Positions 47,895 to 58,996 of a DNA stretch of 64,000 nt are shown here, piece by piece. Below the pieces are notes generated by a model that did no database searches, was not told the DNA's origin, and saw only the letters and a list, made by a program, of their open reading frames with translations. A program made the translations under genes and the position numbers. Each line of letters starts with the position of its first letter. Position 1 is the stretch's first letter. Source of the stretch: Thermothielavioides terrestris NRRL 8126 (taxonomy: Eukaryota > Ascomycota > Sordariomycetes > Sordariales > Chaetomiaceae); contig NC_016458.1 of the NCBI RefSeq assembly GCF_000226115.1, positions 1,178,001 through 1,242,000 of the forward strand, given 5' to 3'.

Positions 47895-49771
47895 GCCTTC
47901 AACTTTCTTCTTGCTTTCTTTTTTATTTCTTTCTTTTCTTTTCTTTCTTTCTTGTTTTCCCTCACATTGCTAACCATATCTCGAGCGCTACATTGCCTGG
48001 CATATCTCGGCCTTAGTCTTGTACTCTCTTTGGACTTTCTTGCTGCATTACGGGCATACTTGGCAGGCTTTCTCGGGTTCGATACACGGCGGGTCGGTTC
48101 GCACCATGGGAGGACTAGTCAAGCGGGTTTTGGGCACCGGGTCAGCTTTTGGCGTGGGAAAACACTGTCATATCACGGATCAGCATGTTTCCGTTTTCAA
48201 GTTTGGTTTCTTTCTTGGGCTTTTGGATTGTATATACACAACGCGGAGAGCAAGCGCCTTTTCTGGATAGCGAAGGATACCCCGATACAGCGGACTTTGT
48301 CTTTGTTTTTCACTCCTTGTTTTTCTGACCCTCGTTCTCTTGTTGAGCGCTGTGACATGCCCTTCTACCTTGCGGTTTCGAACGCGGCTCATTGGGGTGC
48401 ATGCCCGCTTCCCACTGCAAGCCGTGTGTAAGCCGCGTCCGAATCCCGGAATCAACAACTGAGGCGCACCTACTCAGGAGACATTGAAATCATCCAATCA
48501 TGTCAGGATCAGATGTGTTTGCTAGGAAGTGACCATCACACCGTGGCTGGGGGGAGGGGGGGGTGAGGGTTTGCTGCGTTTGCTCCCTCCCGAAGCTCGA
48601 ACTGGCGTGAAGCGATAGACTCGGCAGATCAACAACAATTGAGATAGGTTCCCGCCGCTGTGGTTCATCCATTCGTGCTGCAGAATACTAGTGTATGATC
48701 GGGTGGCTGCATACCTAACCCAGGGGTGGCGGACGGGTAGCAGCAGGAAGAAGCGGCTTGCTGGTCCCTGCGCACACCGAAGCAAACACTGAGACCAAAG
48801 TTTCGGCTGCCCACTTCTGGCTGGGATGTCTAGGCACCTGCGGAGATATCTCGGATGTGACTTGTCTCCTGGGCCTGTTCTTTATCTCTCATGGAGCAGT
48901 CTGGGCCGTTTGTGCGAGGTCGGAAGCTCTGCTCGAACGGAGTATTCCGTACATCATTCACCTTTCTCTCCACAGTCCTGGTCGAACCACTCCAGGCTGG
49001 GCATGCAAGTGCCTCCTGACGTTGCTTCCTTGACACAGGTACATGTATCACGTCCCTGCTCAAGCCCAAATATTTCCGCTGGTGTCGAGGTACATACAAT
49101 GAGGGACATATCAAAGCGGCGCGCTTCCAGGTAACTTCCAGTGCTTTATTTGAGCGGGCAAACAAACTGGTAGGATTGGATGTGACCCGTTGGTTACTTG
49201 GATAGGCGGAGGCTCACACTCCCTTTGTTCCTTGGTGCTGGGGCCTTTTTCGAGTCCACGGTGAATGGCGTTTGGGTCTCGTCTTCGAGGTCATTTGGAA
49301 AATGACAGGTCAAAAACCGAAAAATGGAACCGGAAGCAGAAAACGCTTCAAGCGTCCGGGCTAAGGGCTTGCGACACCGGTCGGTCTGGATGTACGTTTC
49401 CCCTTCCAGCCCGCTTCCGATGCCGAGGGTAACGTATAAGCTGTGCACAGTAGCCGGGCGCATCGTTCGTCTCGAAGGACGAGACGCTGGAAACTCGCGA
49501 GAGGCTTCCGAGTGTACGGAATATATAAGTGCTCGAGCATTCCCTCCTTGACCTCACCATCCGTAAAGCATCCCAGGCTCGGGCTCCCAGGCTCAGCAAG
49601 CCCACAATCACTTAACTTGAAGCTTCATAAACATCGCAGGGACACACAGCAGCGCCCTCACCCGGGTATGCGACACTGAACCCCCGGCTCCAAGTCAGTT
49701 CAGCAGACGGCCCAAGCAATCCCCCAGGCGAGCGGTCCATCTCATCAAGTCCGTCTCACAAGTTCTTGCCC
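47891..49771. other. Intergenic, 3' of phospholipase C
   Basis: No gene recognised. It contains an ACGGAGTATTCCGT palindrome at 48937-48950 and GTGTACGGAATAT at 49513. Confidence 0.45.
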
Positions 49772-50060
49772 ATGGCCGAGCCCGTGAAGCCGACGGCAGT
49801 AAGTTGACGCGTCCCCCCCGGCCCAACAACCTGCCTTACCTTGCCTCTCTTTTCCTTTCCCATTCCGCTTCCGCTTCCCTTTGAGATCTCCACCGCGCCG
49901 ATGCATGCTGCGGCTGGCTAACCCGTCCGTACGTTCGGTTTACGGCGCACACGCACAGCTGATGCCCGGTGTCCGCTGCCCGACCTGTGCGAGCAATGGC
50001 GTGGAAGTGTGGGTGCTGGAGGGCCGGCGGTGCGCGAAGTGCGGGACGGCCTGTCTTTAG
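49772..50060 (+). CDS. 42-residue CxxC/CxxC zinc-ribbon-like peptide
   Basis: Two exons: 49772-49798 encodes MAEPVKPTA and 49959-50060 encodes LMPGVRCPTCASNG, VEVWVLEGRRCAKC and GTACL. The 160-nt intron has a GTAAGT donor, a GGCTAACCC branch site and a CACAG acceptor, and the join is in phase. Cysteines at 16/19 and 34/37 form two CxxC knuckles, with a fifth at 41. The spacing of 14 residues fits a small zinc ribbon of the type found in RNA- or ribosome-associated peptides. The ATG is well placed (CCCATGG). No family name is certain. Four correctly spaced cysteines plus textbook splice signals make a chance frame unlikely. Confidence 0.65.
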
Positions 50061-51839
50061 CTAGGTGTTGGCGACTCTAACAACATGGGCATGGTCGGTT
50101 TTGGTTTGCAACGTGTTCGATCATGGCTTTGTATTTTTATGCAGGGCGAAACGGGGCGTGTGTGCGTGGTATGGTGAAAGCAAATTCGCTTGCTCCGCGT
50201 CGGCAGAACATATCTCAGGGTGCATCCGGGTAAGCAGCCGTGGCTTGAATATGTATGCAGGTTATTCCGCCCCGGCTCTGTCTCAATCATATATCATTTT
50301 TCGCAGCGTTGCAGGGTTCATTGTCATCAGCCAGGCATGGAATTGTCCGTGGAACGCGAGTCCAGAACGGTGACTGCTCTCCCCGCTCGTGAAAGATGCC
50401 GAACGTGGCCTGGAAACGACTATGAAATCCCAAACCTCGGCTGCACAAATCACACCAGAGCTGATGGCTTTACCGTGTAAGATCACGCGACGGCAGCATC
50501 CCAGTTGATGCTGGATGTGAGAGCGAGAGGAATGACTCCGGAGTTGTGTCTCAGAAGATCAGATTGACGGGCCGACAGCAGCTGCAGCACTTCCAGGCCA
50601 GTCGCCCACAACGTACTGTCCGATTACATAAGCAGCAAAACCAAGATTTATTTCACATCACCGAAATCGTCCGCCAAAAATTTCCTCCTCAACCCAACAG
50701 GACCGTTACGCTCTCTTCCGGCAGCCGTTTGCTTGCTGCAATGCCATGGCATCGAGGACTTAGAGAATCTGCTTGGAAAAACATTCAACCAATCGCTCAA
50801 TCGCCTCCCGCTGTCCTCGCCTGAGGATGCAGTGACGCGATACACCAGGTAGGTAGGTCAGTTGGGGCTCGAACCAGGCCGTGAGTGTCTGCAGTGCTCG
50901 CCCCTCGGCAGCAACAACACACCACCTCACGCAAAAGGGTACGTTGAACACCCATTATTTCCCTCCCTCCCTTCTCACGCTTTCCCTCAAGCACCCTGCA
51001 CCACTTTCCCCCGGTTGTCGTCGTGTCATGATGAGCGTAATTTGCGATTGATACCGTGCAGATGGCCCCCTTTCGCCGGGGCGGCTATATCTCGCGGCCA
51101 CATGATAGTCCTTCTTACATATTCTGAACCAACACGACGACAGCCCCGTTCTTTTTGCCTCTTTTCTTTTTCCCACTCGCCGGCCGCGACTGGTCACTTT
51201 TTTTTTGTCTAGCCGGCGTGGCAAGGGAGAGCGGTTCTGGCTAACCGGGGTTTCGCAGGGCGCCGAATGGCACAAGCAATGTCTTACGAACCGTCTGAGT
51301 AGTGAGGAGACGGTCCCTCCCGCTGTGGTACGCACCTCTCTTGCAACTCGGCATTTCCTCCGTAAGACGAGCGTGCTCGATTCTCGGGAGAAAGCAAATT
51401 CTACCGGGGCCGCGGTCTTCGCTCGGCTGGCGTTTGGCGCGTGTTGGGCGCCGTGCTGGCTGGGCTAAAGGTTTTTGGTAGCTCCACATACACTTTAGGT
51501 AGTGTATACAATTAAATGTTGAATATCACCGCGTTGATTTCCGTGGCTCCCTTCCAGGGCTGGACTGCTATTCTCATGCAGTCAACTCGGAGTTGATGCC
51601 TCCCTGTTAGGCACCCTCGCTACTCGAGGAGCTCTGCCATTCTGTCACCCGACCCGTGCTTGGTCCTCCTTAATAAGGGTAGTTGAGACCAGCAAAAGCT
51701 CCAGCAGGGCGAGAGGAGTAAGGCGCTGAGAGCAGGAACACTAACTGCATGGCGGGATGTGAATTTTGACAGACAAGGGATATTTGGTCTCTTTGGGGTA
51801 TTCTGCACAAACAGAAGACGACGGAATGCTCAAAGCTGG
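50061..51839. other. Intergenic, no gene seen
   Basis: No coding or RNA gene recognised. A short TAGGTAGTGTATAC motif lies near 51497-51510. Confidence 0.45.
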
Positions 51840-52914
51840 CTAATAGAAAATCAGATCAACATGCCGCCCTGGGTCCTCGTCTGTGAATCTCTCTTTCAAG
51901 GCACTCCTGCAAAGCAACTTAGCGAGCGGCAGCATCGTCTCCCTCATGTCCACGATGCCGCGTTTTTTCTGGTCGATGTGAGAAGCATCGACGACGATCC
52001 TTTTTAGGCTGTCGAGAGACAAGGCGTCTGAGTGGAGGGTTGGCCGGGTCAGTGGCGCCCTGAAGATGTCGTCGGTCAAGTGGGGTGGATGATACACTCG
52101 GAAACATACCATTCTCGATCAGATCGATAAGGCGCTGCGGCGTGCCGACTGCAATCCCCGTGCGCGTTTTTTGAAGGAATGACACCTGCTCTTCGAGCTT
52201 GAAGTGCTTCGCAAACTGGAATAGTCCTCCAGTCAGTCCACCCCTAACCCTTCTACAGCAGAAGGGAGGCACGGAAGAAGGTTGCCTACCAGCTTTGCCA
52301 CGGGGCAACCTTTCTTTTGGAACTTTCTGACCGCTCTGGGAAAGTGTTGTCAGCCATGCTGGAAAGGTGAAAGGCACAATATCTCAGGCCGGAATTTCGG
52401 AACATCATGTCTCGTTACCTCACCAAGTCCGCCGCGCGCAACCCCGCGGCTGCTACGATGAGGGTGTGCGGCGAGCCGGTTTTCTTAGGCGCCTCGTCGA
52501 GTTTCGCTGACGCCCCGGAGAAGGCCTCGAGGAAGCTCGGCAGGTTCTCTAGCGACCGCGGTTTCTCCCAGGACGTGCTGTCTCTGATGGCGTTTGCTTC
52601 GCAGCAGGCGGGAGCGCCTGGTTAGCACTCCCTTCGACTCAGTTGGCCTCCCGAAAGTTCGAAAGTGAGCGCTTACCGGAGATGTACAGATCAGACAGCT
52701 CGACCGGGCTCAGATCGGTCCCGAACCGGCGGGTCTTCTGGGCGAGGTGGTCGGCGAGGAGCTGGCCGTCCATGCGCTCGAATGCCCGGTTCAAGCCCGC
52801 CTCCACGTCCAAGTCACCCTCATCCTCCCGCATCTTCTTCTGCTTCTTCTGCTTCTTCCGCGGCTTGTCGTCGTCCTGCAGCCTTCTTTTCTTGGTGATT
52901 TCCTCTGTGGCCAT
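51840..52914 (-). CDS. cms1: CMS1, 90S pre-ribosome component
   Basis: Five exons: 52677-52914, 52419-52617, 52290-52335, 52110-52215 and 51840-52027, giving 258 residues, with every join in frame. The N-terminus is strongly basic (KKRRLQDDDKPRKKQKKQKK), as for a nucleolar protein, then LADHLAQKTRRFGTDLSPVE and LSDLYIS. The body has WEKPRSLENLPSFLEAFS, SPHTLIVAAAGLRAADLVR, KTRTGIAVGTPQRLIDLIEN and a C-terminus reading LKRIVVDASHIDQKKRG, then RHVDLIFY. These are the hallmarks of the Cms1 family, which resembles a shortened DEAD-box helicase fold (the GTPQRL and VVDASH segments correspond to helicase motifs) and associates with the U3-containing 90S particle in small-subunit assembly. The eS4 gene elsewhere in the window works in the same particle but is not linked. 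Confidence 0.88.
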
Positions 52915-53816
52915 GGTGCCAATGCGGCGAGGGTTGAGAGTGCACGTGAGACGTGAACCGCTAAAGCTTTGCAGGTGAACGAGAGAGCAACAAGTCGACA
53001 GCGTGGGAAGTTGTGAGGGACTGAGGCGGCGTATGTTCCACCAAGAGTTCTCTTTGGAAATGGAGCGGTCAGGGCTTTGGGTGTCCCTTGTCGTTGTTCC
53101 TGGAAATCGCCGAGTACCTGAATGTAACTTACAAAAAGGTAAAGTTGGGTGGGTGTGAGACTTCAGGTTGAGTGTCGAGGCTGTCTGGGGCACAGAAAAT
53201 TCTGGGAGGGCACGGTGTGGGCTCGGCAATCTGAGTTGATTTGTGCTATATTTTGGCGCCAGAGACACACTGACAGCCACTGAAAATGTTGATGCTGGTG
53301 AGTGGATTCCAGTGCTTTACCCTGAGTTGCACAGTGCGAACTATTTTAATCTCTGTCCCCTGGCCGGTACCACAGTCGCATCGTAGTACCGCGGAAATTC
53401 AGTTCTTCTCACTTAATGCTACCTGAAGTATTTCAGTGATGTCAAGTCAAGTAGTACATGGCAGGCATCAGATTAAAATCATAGACCATTTCTCTGATGA
53501 AAGCCATCTTGCTTTTTCCAGCATGTGCAAATGGATTCTCAGACTGGAGCACTTGCAGCTTGCTTGGTGGGCCACGACCGGGAATACGATGGCGACTTGG
53601 ATCGGCCCGGGCCAAATGTCTGCAGACAACGGTCCTCCTTTTCTTGGGTACTTAGTCTTTAACAGCGGGATATGATTACCGGCGAGCAGAGGTAAGATAT
53701 TGTCCTTAGCTGACCGAGACCGAACTCTTCATACTTGCTTCCTCGACCGAGCGAGCACTTGTCCCCGCTTTTGTTGTCCGCTCCTGCTGTCCGTTACCGG
53801 CGGGGGCGGTTTTGAC
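52915..53816. promoter_or_regulatory. Divergent intergenic region, CMS1 and PQ-loop gene
   Basis: 902 bp between the two start codons, head to head. It presumably contains both promoters. No recognisable gene and no strong motif were seen. Confidence 0.4.
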
Positions 53817-55417
53817 ATGGCTGCGCAGAGCGATATCCCCGTTGTAAGTATAAGCCGCCTGGAACTCCGACGTCTACGATCATTGCTGACAAACATTGTC
53901 AACCAGGCGGCCAATGTCTTGGGAGTAAGTGGTGCCTTGTTTCCCATCCAGTTTACGCCGTGGATAAGCACCTAACCGTCGGCGGCTCCGTAGACAATCG
54001 GCACAGGTGAGTCCTCCGCGTCGATGTCTTCGACAGAACAACCTTCTGACGCCTTTACCTACGCCTTCAAGTGTAAGAATGGACGGCCCATTAGCTAGCG
54101 GGACAGAGGAGTGCCGCCCATGCTGACCACGCCTTGGTGTCTCACAGGTTGTGGTGTGTCCAGGTCGGTCTCTCAACGTCTGCACGGAATTACTGTGTCT
54201 AGACCCCAAGCTGACTGCTTTTCCTTTTCAGCTCGTCCCCCAGATATGGGCCAACTGGCGGACGAAACGGACGGAGGGCCTCCCGAGCTTCATGATGTTC
54301 CTCTGGGCACTATGTGAGTGAGCTGTTTGTGGCGGACTCAGGGAGCAAGTGTGGTGGCAGCTGACGGCGGCGCAGGCGGCGTTCCGTTCGGCGTGTACGC
54401 GATTGCGCAGAACTTCAACATTCCGCTTCAGATCCAGCCGCAGATGTTTATGTCTCTTTGTCTTGTCAGCTGGGCACAAATCTTGGTCTACGGAAAGAAG
54501 TCAGTGAGCCTCATCGACTGTCGAGTTCACCCTTCGCGGGATATGACCGGCCCAGACTAACGATGGTGGAGAAGGTGGCCGACATGGAAAGCCACCCTCG
54601 TGGCCTTCACGGTGGCTGCCGTGTTTGGAGGCGTCGAAGTGGCGTTGGTTCTCACGTTGAGGGTAAGTTTCAACGCTTCTCTTTCATTCGAGCATCGGCA
54701 ATCTGACCATGACAGCCCATTTATGAAGGAGGGAATGAAGTCCCGGTCTTGGTGATTGGAATCATAGCCGCCATCCTGCTCGCCGTGGGGCTTCTTCCGC
54801 CGTATGGCGAGCTGTGGAAGAGGAGAGGGAGAGTAGTAGGGATCAACTTTGTAGGTCTGCGACACAAGGCTGCTTGAGCGTTGTCATTGACCAAGCGTAC
54901 CAGGTCTTCCTCGCAATGGATTGGTCCGGCGCATTCTTCTCGCTTATGGCATTAGGTAAGTTTGTTCTCGGCCACGGTTTCAACGGGCCTCGGGTTCTTC
55001 TGACGTTAGGTGTGAAGCCGCGCAGAATACGTTTGACGTTCTGGGTGGTGTTCTATATATAATATGGTGAGCAACATGGATCCTACACCCGCACAGCACA
55101 TCTCTCACCGTTACCCCAGCTGCGTCCTCGAGATCGGAATCTTCTCCTCGCACCTGATATGGCTGGTCCGCACGCGGAAGATTCGAAGAGCGGCAGCTGC
55201 CGAAGGCAAGACGTTTGACGACATCGCCGCCGAGCATGAGGCGCAGGGAATCCCTTTCCGGTTTGCCGAGAGGAAACAGCGGAAGTTTCGGCGTGGGAGT
55301 TTGGATGGTGTGGAAGCCAACGACCGGGCTGCCGAGTGCAGAGAGTCTTCCAGCAGCGGCGCGCAAGCCCCATGCGCGGAACCAGACTCAACGCCATCCA
55401 CAGATCTTGCGGAGTAG
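53817..55417 (+). CDS. PQ-loop repeat membrane protein, one junction out of frame
   Basis: Eleven exons by conserved sequence: 53817-53843, 53907-53924, 53994-54006, 54148-54163, 54232-54313, 54376-54499, 54575-54662, 54716-54850, 54904-54955, 55018-55066 and 55120-55417. The protein would be about 300 residues with roughly seven membrane segments: first PQ loop VQLVPQIWANWRTKRTEG, a second near ILLAVGLLPPYGELWKRRG, then NTFDVLGGVLYIICC and a basic tail. The family includes lysosomal or vacuolar cationic amino-acid exporters (Ypq/PQLC2) and related transporters. Exon 4 joins exon 3 one nucleotide short: the exon sum is 902 nt, and the two codons expected between TIGT and WCVQ have only five nucleotides. 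A base lost in the gene or assembly, or an unusual splice site, could explain it. Confidence 0.75.
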
Positions 55418-57723
55418 GCCTCATTTCAAATTGGGGGATGCGTGAAGCGCCAATACCCAGGACGGGGCCACGAATGGGCCGCCCTGACGCAGGACAGAAG
55501 CTGCTGCCATCAGGACTGTGTCGGGCTCTGCCTACCTCAGGCACGGGTCTGGCCTGGTGTGAGTTGGGAACTGGAAAAGCGCACTTTGGCGTCGCAGCAA
55601 ATCACTTGAATAAAGCGAAGGAGTTGAGCCACGCAACATAGTTGACGTCCAGTCTAGAGCAGCCATCCTCCGGAAGGGCAACAAACGTCTCAACACACAT
55701 TTAACATACGACCTGCGGCGTAACCTGGCTTGACTGACCGGCCGTTAGCGTTGGTGCCCAACCTTGCTGCGCCGTCAACGCTTCGGTAGCATCTGGCAGC
55801 GGCAACATATACTCTGTAATCACTGAAGGACTTTGAGGTCGGGCTCGAGAAGCCCGCATTGCCCCCCACGTTCCGGTTGTGGAACTGCCAGAAGTGTGGT
55901 TGCAGGGCCTTCTGGTTGGCTGATGCGCTGCTGAGACCATACACAGTACGGCTCGAGAGGGCGTCACGAAGCGCGAGCAGGCGACGTCTCCTGCAAGCAC
56001 CGCCGCGTGGACGAGATCGAGGGGCTTCTCAGCCTTACGTGTTCCCGCGTGGCTTTGTCGTTCTGTGGCCTTTAACGTTGCACAAAGCTTGTTGGTTAGG
56101 CCGCGAGGGTACGTTGGCCAGCGAACACACGATTCTGATGTCGCAGAGCGCGCCTGCCTGTTCCAACAATCTGGAAGCTGAGAGACTAGGCGGCAATTTC
56201 CGCACATCAAACCTGGAAGGAGCCATTGGCCATACGGAATTCCGGGGAAGGCGGCGCTCAACTGCCGCTTGACGTTATCACAGCCCCAGCCGCTTGGCTT
56301 GCAGCAGCTGTCCAACTGCAGGTCCAGGCGCTGATCGGTTCCTGCATTTCCAATGGAATGAACTGCTTGCCCTGTCGTCAAAGACGCGGTGTGTCTCCCT
56401 AGGCTGGCTTGCATTTGGGAGAAAACTGCCGCTCATTGACGGGCAGGGATGGGCGACATGGGATGGATGGAATCGTGTACTCGTCTTCCGCCTGCACACC
56501 TCATCAGTGTCCTCCACTTACCACCCTTTGCCAGAGGGAGCAGCTTGTGGTGGCACCTGTGATTCGCCTCGTCCGTTGCACCCCGCTGACGCTCTCATCG
56601 CTTCCGTTTTGTGTGAGCAAGGGTTGCGCGTCCCTCAATTCCCCGGCCGGTTGGCAACCCAGAACGATGCACGCGCATGGGGGCAGACGAAAAAGAAAAA
56701 GCACAAAGGAGAGCGCCAGTCCTCCGAGACATGGTCAAGGCAGAGGCGGTGTCACTCCCCAGCTCGCTCGCTGCCATCCTGTGCTCCTTGAGCGTGTATC
56801 CGCAGAGTAATCTCATCCCGGTATAAGACACGCGTATGGCGTTCTCTCTTTCTCGCTCGTGCAATTCGCCTTCTGACCATTGAGGTCGTTTTCAGCACGA
56901 GAAGATCTAGACACCCCACACCGAGGTTTCTGCAATTCGCCCCGTGTCTGTCAAGCATCGCGGCTCCGGATTCGCTGGGCCGAGCTTGGTCCGCGCTTAA
57001 CTAGCTGCATCAACGCCGGACACTCGGCGCCAGCCCGTGCGCTTCTTCATCCCTCCCCGCAAAAGGCGAGGATTTCGATTCGGTTCGTCTGGACACTTCT
57101 CCGTACCATCCGATCGCGCTCCAACAATCGAGTTCATCTCAAGATCCCAACGGAACCTGCCGCTGGCTCATCGAACACTCGGTCCCTGCGCACGGTGCAG
57201 CCGGCAATCGGCCGCCCGCTTCTCAGTCCCTACGGCCCGCTAAAACTGCCGCTTCGGCTGGCCTGCGAATTCCGAGTCTCCGCGCGCTTGTCCCCCTGTC
57301 GGCCGGAGTCGCAGCCCCCAATTTGGATCGGTCGGCCCACCCGCCCCGCCTCCGCCGCCAGCGCCGCGCGCACCCTTTTGAGTCTGCGAGCACAGCCAGA
57401 GAACCGGGGTCCCAAAATTTCCCTGGGGCCAGGGGGGAACGCTCGTCGTCCCCTTTTTCTCTCCTCCCGATCACCCCCTTTCCACCCCACCCACCTATCC
57501 CCGAAGGTCCTTGTCGTCGCTGGGGGATTTCTTTCTGCATGTAGAAAGATATCTCTGGGCCCGGTGAGCGTCGCATCCCGCCCTTTCGGCGTCCCGTCGA
57601 GGTGTTCGTTGGTGGTGCTGCGAGACGACTCGGCAACGGGCCAGAAGAGGCCGCAGCAGGTGCGAAAGAGTCCAGCACGTCGGGCACCAATCTGCTTCGG
57701 AAGGGTGGATCGATCCGGGGACG
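55418..57723. other. Intergenic and long leader of the KREV-1 gene
   Basis: No gene recognised. From about 56880 the sequence is pyrimidine-rich and open for 385 codons in the plus frame, but the frame begins at TTG and lacks an early ATG. I read it as promoter and 5' untranslated leader. Confidence 0.5.
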
Positions 57724-58996
57724 ATGCCGTCAAAATTCAGGTACCAACCTTGGTGAGCGAAGACGTTCCCTCCCCTTTTATCATCCCTTTTTTTTACGTT
57801 TCCGTCCGCACTCCGATGTGGCCAAATTTAGTTCTCTGCGTCTACTGTAACTCCTACCCCCTGGATCTATTATCCCCTTCTCATATACCCCCTTCTATCG
57901 CTCGCTGCGGCGCAGCCAAGGCTAACCGTTCCAGCCGGGAATTCAACGTGGTCGTTCTGGGTGCAGGTATGTCCGGTCTCTGCGCCGACTTCCCGAAGAG
58001 CCAAGAACCTTCTCTCATCACATGCTGCATCTGCTGACGTTCCGGCCCTTGCTTACTTAAGGCGGCGTTGGGAAGAGCTGTCTGACTGGTGCGTGTTGCT
58101 ACAGCTGCCCCACATTGCCGTGAGCCCCTTGAACCCCTTTCCGGGCGCTGACGCCCTGTTGGTAAACAGCCCAGTTCGTCCACAATGAGTGGATTGAGAG
58201 CTACGATCCCACCATCGAGGACTCGTACAGGACGCAACAGTCCATCGATGTAAGTTGAATCATTGGCCACCGATCATCTGCTACCGGAATTGCTGATATG
58301 CTGTTCGATATCAGGGCCGTCAAGTGGTGTTGGAGATGTGAGGCTTCACCACACACAACCGCACATGTGTGTCGGATAACCTCTCGCTGACATGAGCGTT
58401 CAGTCTCGACACGGCTGGCACGGAGCAATTCGGTAACGAGCCACTGGATTGCCAATCCATCGTATCCGCTACTAACATCGCGTCTAGTTGCCATGCGGGA
58501 TCTATACATGAAGTCCGGGCAGGGCTTCCTCCTCGTGTTCAGCATCACCTCGAAAAGCTCGTTCGAGGAGCTCGAGATGCTCCGGGATGACATCATCCGG
58601 GTCAAGGATGACGAGGACATCCCCATCGTGATCGTCGGGAACAAGGCCGACCTGGAGGATCAACGGGCCGTTGACCGCGCCAAGGCCTTCGCTCTGTCTC
58701 AGCGGTGGCATGCGCCCTACTATGAGGCCAGCGCCAGGACACGGAGTGAGTGCTGACTGCTGTTGTTTTCACCTTTCCGCGCTTCGCACAATGGCCACAG
58801 CTCACTAACATGGTTCTGTGTTCGAATGCTCCCAGCCAATGTCGACGAAGTCTTCATTGACCTCTGTCGGCAAATGCTGCGCCGGGACGACAGCCACGAC
58901 GACTCGCGCGATGAGCCCACTTCCAACCGTGCTGACGAGTGGGGCGCCAAAAGGCGCCGCAGGAAGAAGCGGAAGGAGAGGTGCATCATACTCTGA
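57724..58996 (+). CDS. krev-1: Ras-family GTPase, KREV-1/Rsr1(Bud1)-like
   Basis: Eight exons: 57724-57740, 57935-57966, 58062-58088, 58170-58249, 58315-58337, 58404-58432, 58488-58745 and 58836-58996, giving 208 residues. All joins are in frame. P-loop GAGGVGKS lies at 15-22, then AQFVHNEWIESYDPTIEDSY (switch I), DTAGTEQF at 62-69, MRDLYMKSGQGFLLVFSITS, VGNKADLED and EASARTRTNVDEVF. The Thr in DTAGTEQF, where Ras has Gln, marks the Rap/Rsr1 branch. The tail is a polybasic stretch (KRRRRKKRKER) and the CAAX box CIIL, predicting geranylgeranylation and plasma-membrane binding. Rsr1/Bud1 and Neurospora KREV-1 act in polarity-site selection and tip growth upstream of Cdc42. The tiny exons 1-3 explain why simple ORF searches miss the N-terminus. 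Confidence 0.93.

Noticed and set aside
56880..58037. Plus-strand 385-codon open frame upstream of and overlapping KREV-1 exons 1-2
   Set aside because: It begins at TTG, has no ATG until near its end, reads through splice sites of a well-supported gene, and has the composition of a GC/pyrimidine-rich leader.
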